Below, piece by piece: positions 63,834-64,000 of a stretch of DNA of 64,000 nt. Location of the stretch: the NCBI RefSeq assembly GCF_000515415.1, contig NZ_KI911783.1:6125831-6189830 (forward strand). The letters run 5' to 3'. The notes beneath the pieces are model-generated. The model was given only the letters and a program-made list of their open reading frames with translations. It made no database searches and was not told the DNA's origin. The position numbers and the translations under genes were made by a program. Source of the stretch: Bradyrhizobium sp. WSM1417. Its GTDB lineage: Bacteria > Pseudomonadota > Alphaproteobacteria > Rhizobiales > Xanthobacteraceae. How positions within the stretch are numbered: the first letter of the stretch is position 1; each line of letters starts with the position of its first letter.

Positions 63834-64000
63834 CCATCCAATACCTGTTCCGCTTCCGTGACTGCGCAGAGAACATGATAGAACGACGACGCAGGAATGG
63901 TGTCGATCAGCGATTTGCCGTCGCGCTCGAACTGGTCGTACCAGCCGCCCCGCACGGGATGACTGAGATAATGGCGTTCGAGCCGCGCCAGAGCCATGCG
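63830..64000 (-). CDS. AGE-family epimerase/isomerase, C-terminal fragment (runs off window)
   Basis: The last 56 codons of a minus-strand gene, reading RMALARLERHYLSHPVRGGW, then YDQFERDGKSLIDTIPASSF and YHVLCAVTEAEQVLDG. The P-A-S-S-F-Y-H segment with the catalytic-site His is characteristic of N-acylglucosamine 2-epimerase/mannose isomerase proteins of rhizobia. The start lies beyond 64000. It would interconvert mannose or GlcNAc-type sugars. Confidence 0.85.
   Translation of the reverse strand, partial: RMALARLERHYLSHPVRGGWYDQFERDGKSLIDTIPASSFYHVLCAVTEAEQVLDG

Overview
The window is a high-GC chromosomal segment from an alphaproteobacterium, most likely Bradyrhizobium or a close relative. 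Support comes from the gene families (two high-affinity amino-acid-type ABC transporter operons, an LpcC-like core mannosyltransferase, a DUF1127 protein, a short stand-alone Lrp/AsnC ligand-binding protein), strong third-position GC that produces long antisense shadow frames, and many rhizobial-style palindromic intergenic repeats. The assignment is inference from sequence character only. I see no tRNA, rRNA, CRISPR array, phage or insertion sequence.

Layout. 1-10 kb: end of a GT4 glycosyltransferase with a metallophosphoesterase, thiD, a solo RAM-domain protein, a diheme cytochrome c, a CHRD protein, a PLP enzyme of sulfur amino-acid metabolism, a class II cytochrome c beside an orphan type II CoxL-like molybdoenzyme, a GNAT, a DUF1127 protein behind an attenuator-like leader, and an SRPBCC protein. 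10-32 kb: murJ and a surface-polysaccharide/LPS region: sugar-nucleotide genes (aminotransferase, Gfo/Idh oxidoreductase, manC, CapD/WbpM-like dehydratase, a reductase/epimerase), a WecA/WbpL-type initiating transferase, glycosyltransferases, an O-antigen ligase, heptose genes hldE/hldD/waaF, an lpcC-like gene, galE and an MsbA-like exporter. Two genes here are damaged: a UDP-glucuronate epimerase relic (15739-16058) and an epimerase/reductase split by one in-frame TAA (18999-19001).

32-45 kb: mixed metabolism: fumarylacetoacetase-family hydrolase, MFS carrier, small stress or hypothetical proteins, a LysR/SDR divergent pair, a flavin monooxygenase, and the methyl-cycle genes ahcY and metK with an HTH-methyltransferase upstream of metK, then a secreted TPR-metacaspase. 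45-51 kb: a five-gene HAAT ABC transporter operon (binding protein, two permeases, two ATPases) that ends in a MetE-like methyltransferase. 52-55 kb: lipoprotein, purU, HemD-like protein, MFS. 55-64 kb: a Crp/Fnr regulator divergent from a second HAAT operon that carries an acyl-CoA ligase between its ATPase and permease genes; the window ends in an AGE-family epimerase.

The points most worth a second look are the single nonsense codon in an O-antigen sugar gene, the collapsed epimerase relic, the leader-peptide/terminator ahead of the DUF1127 gene, the orphan CoxL-cytochrome pair, the palindromic repeats that directly follow both solute-binding-protein genes, and the unassigned palindromes at 51683-51702 and 56264-56280. 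I did not find a clearly new multi-gene system; the transporter-plus-ligase and transporter-plus-methyltransferase operons are the nearest candidates for undefined pathways.
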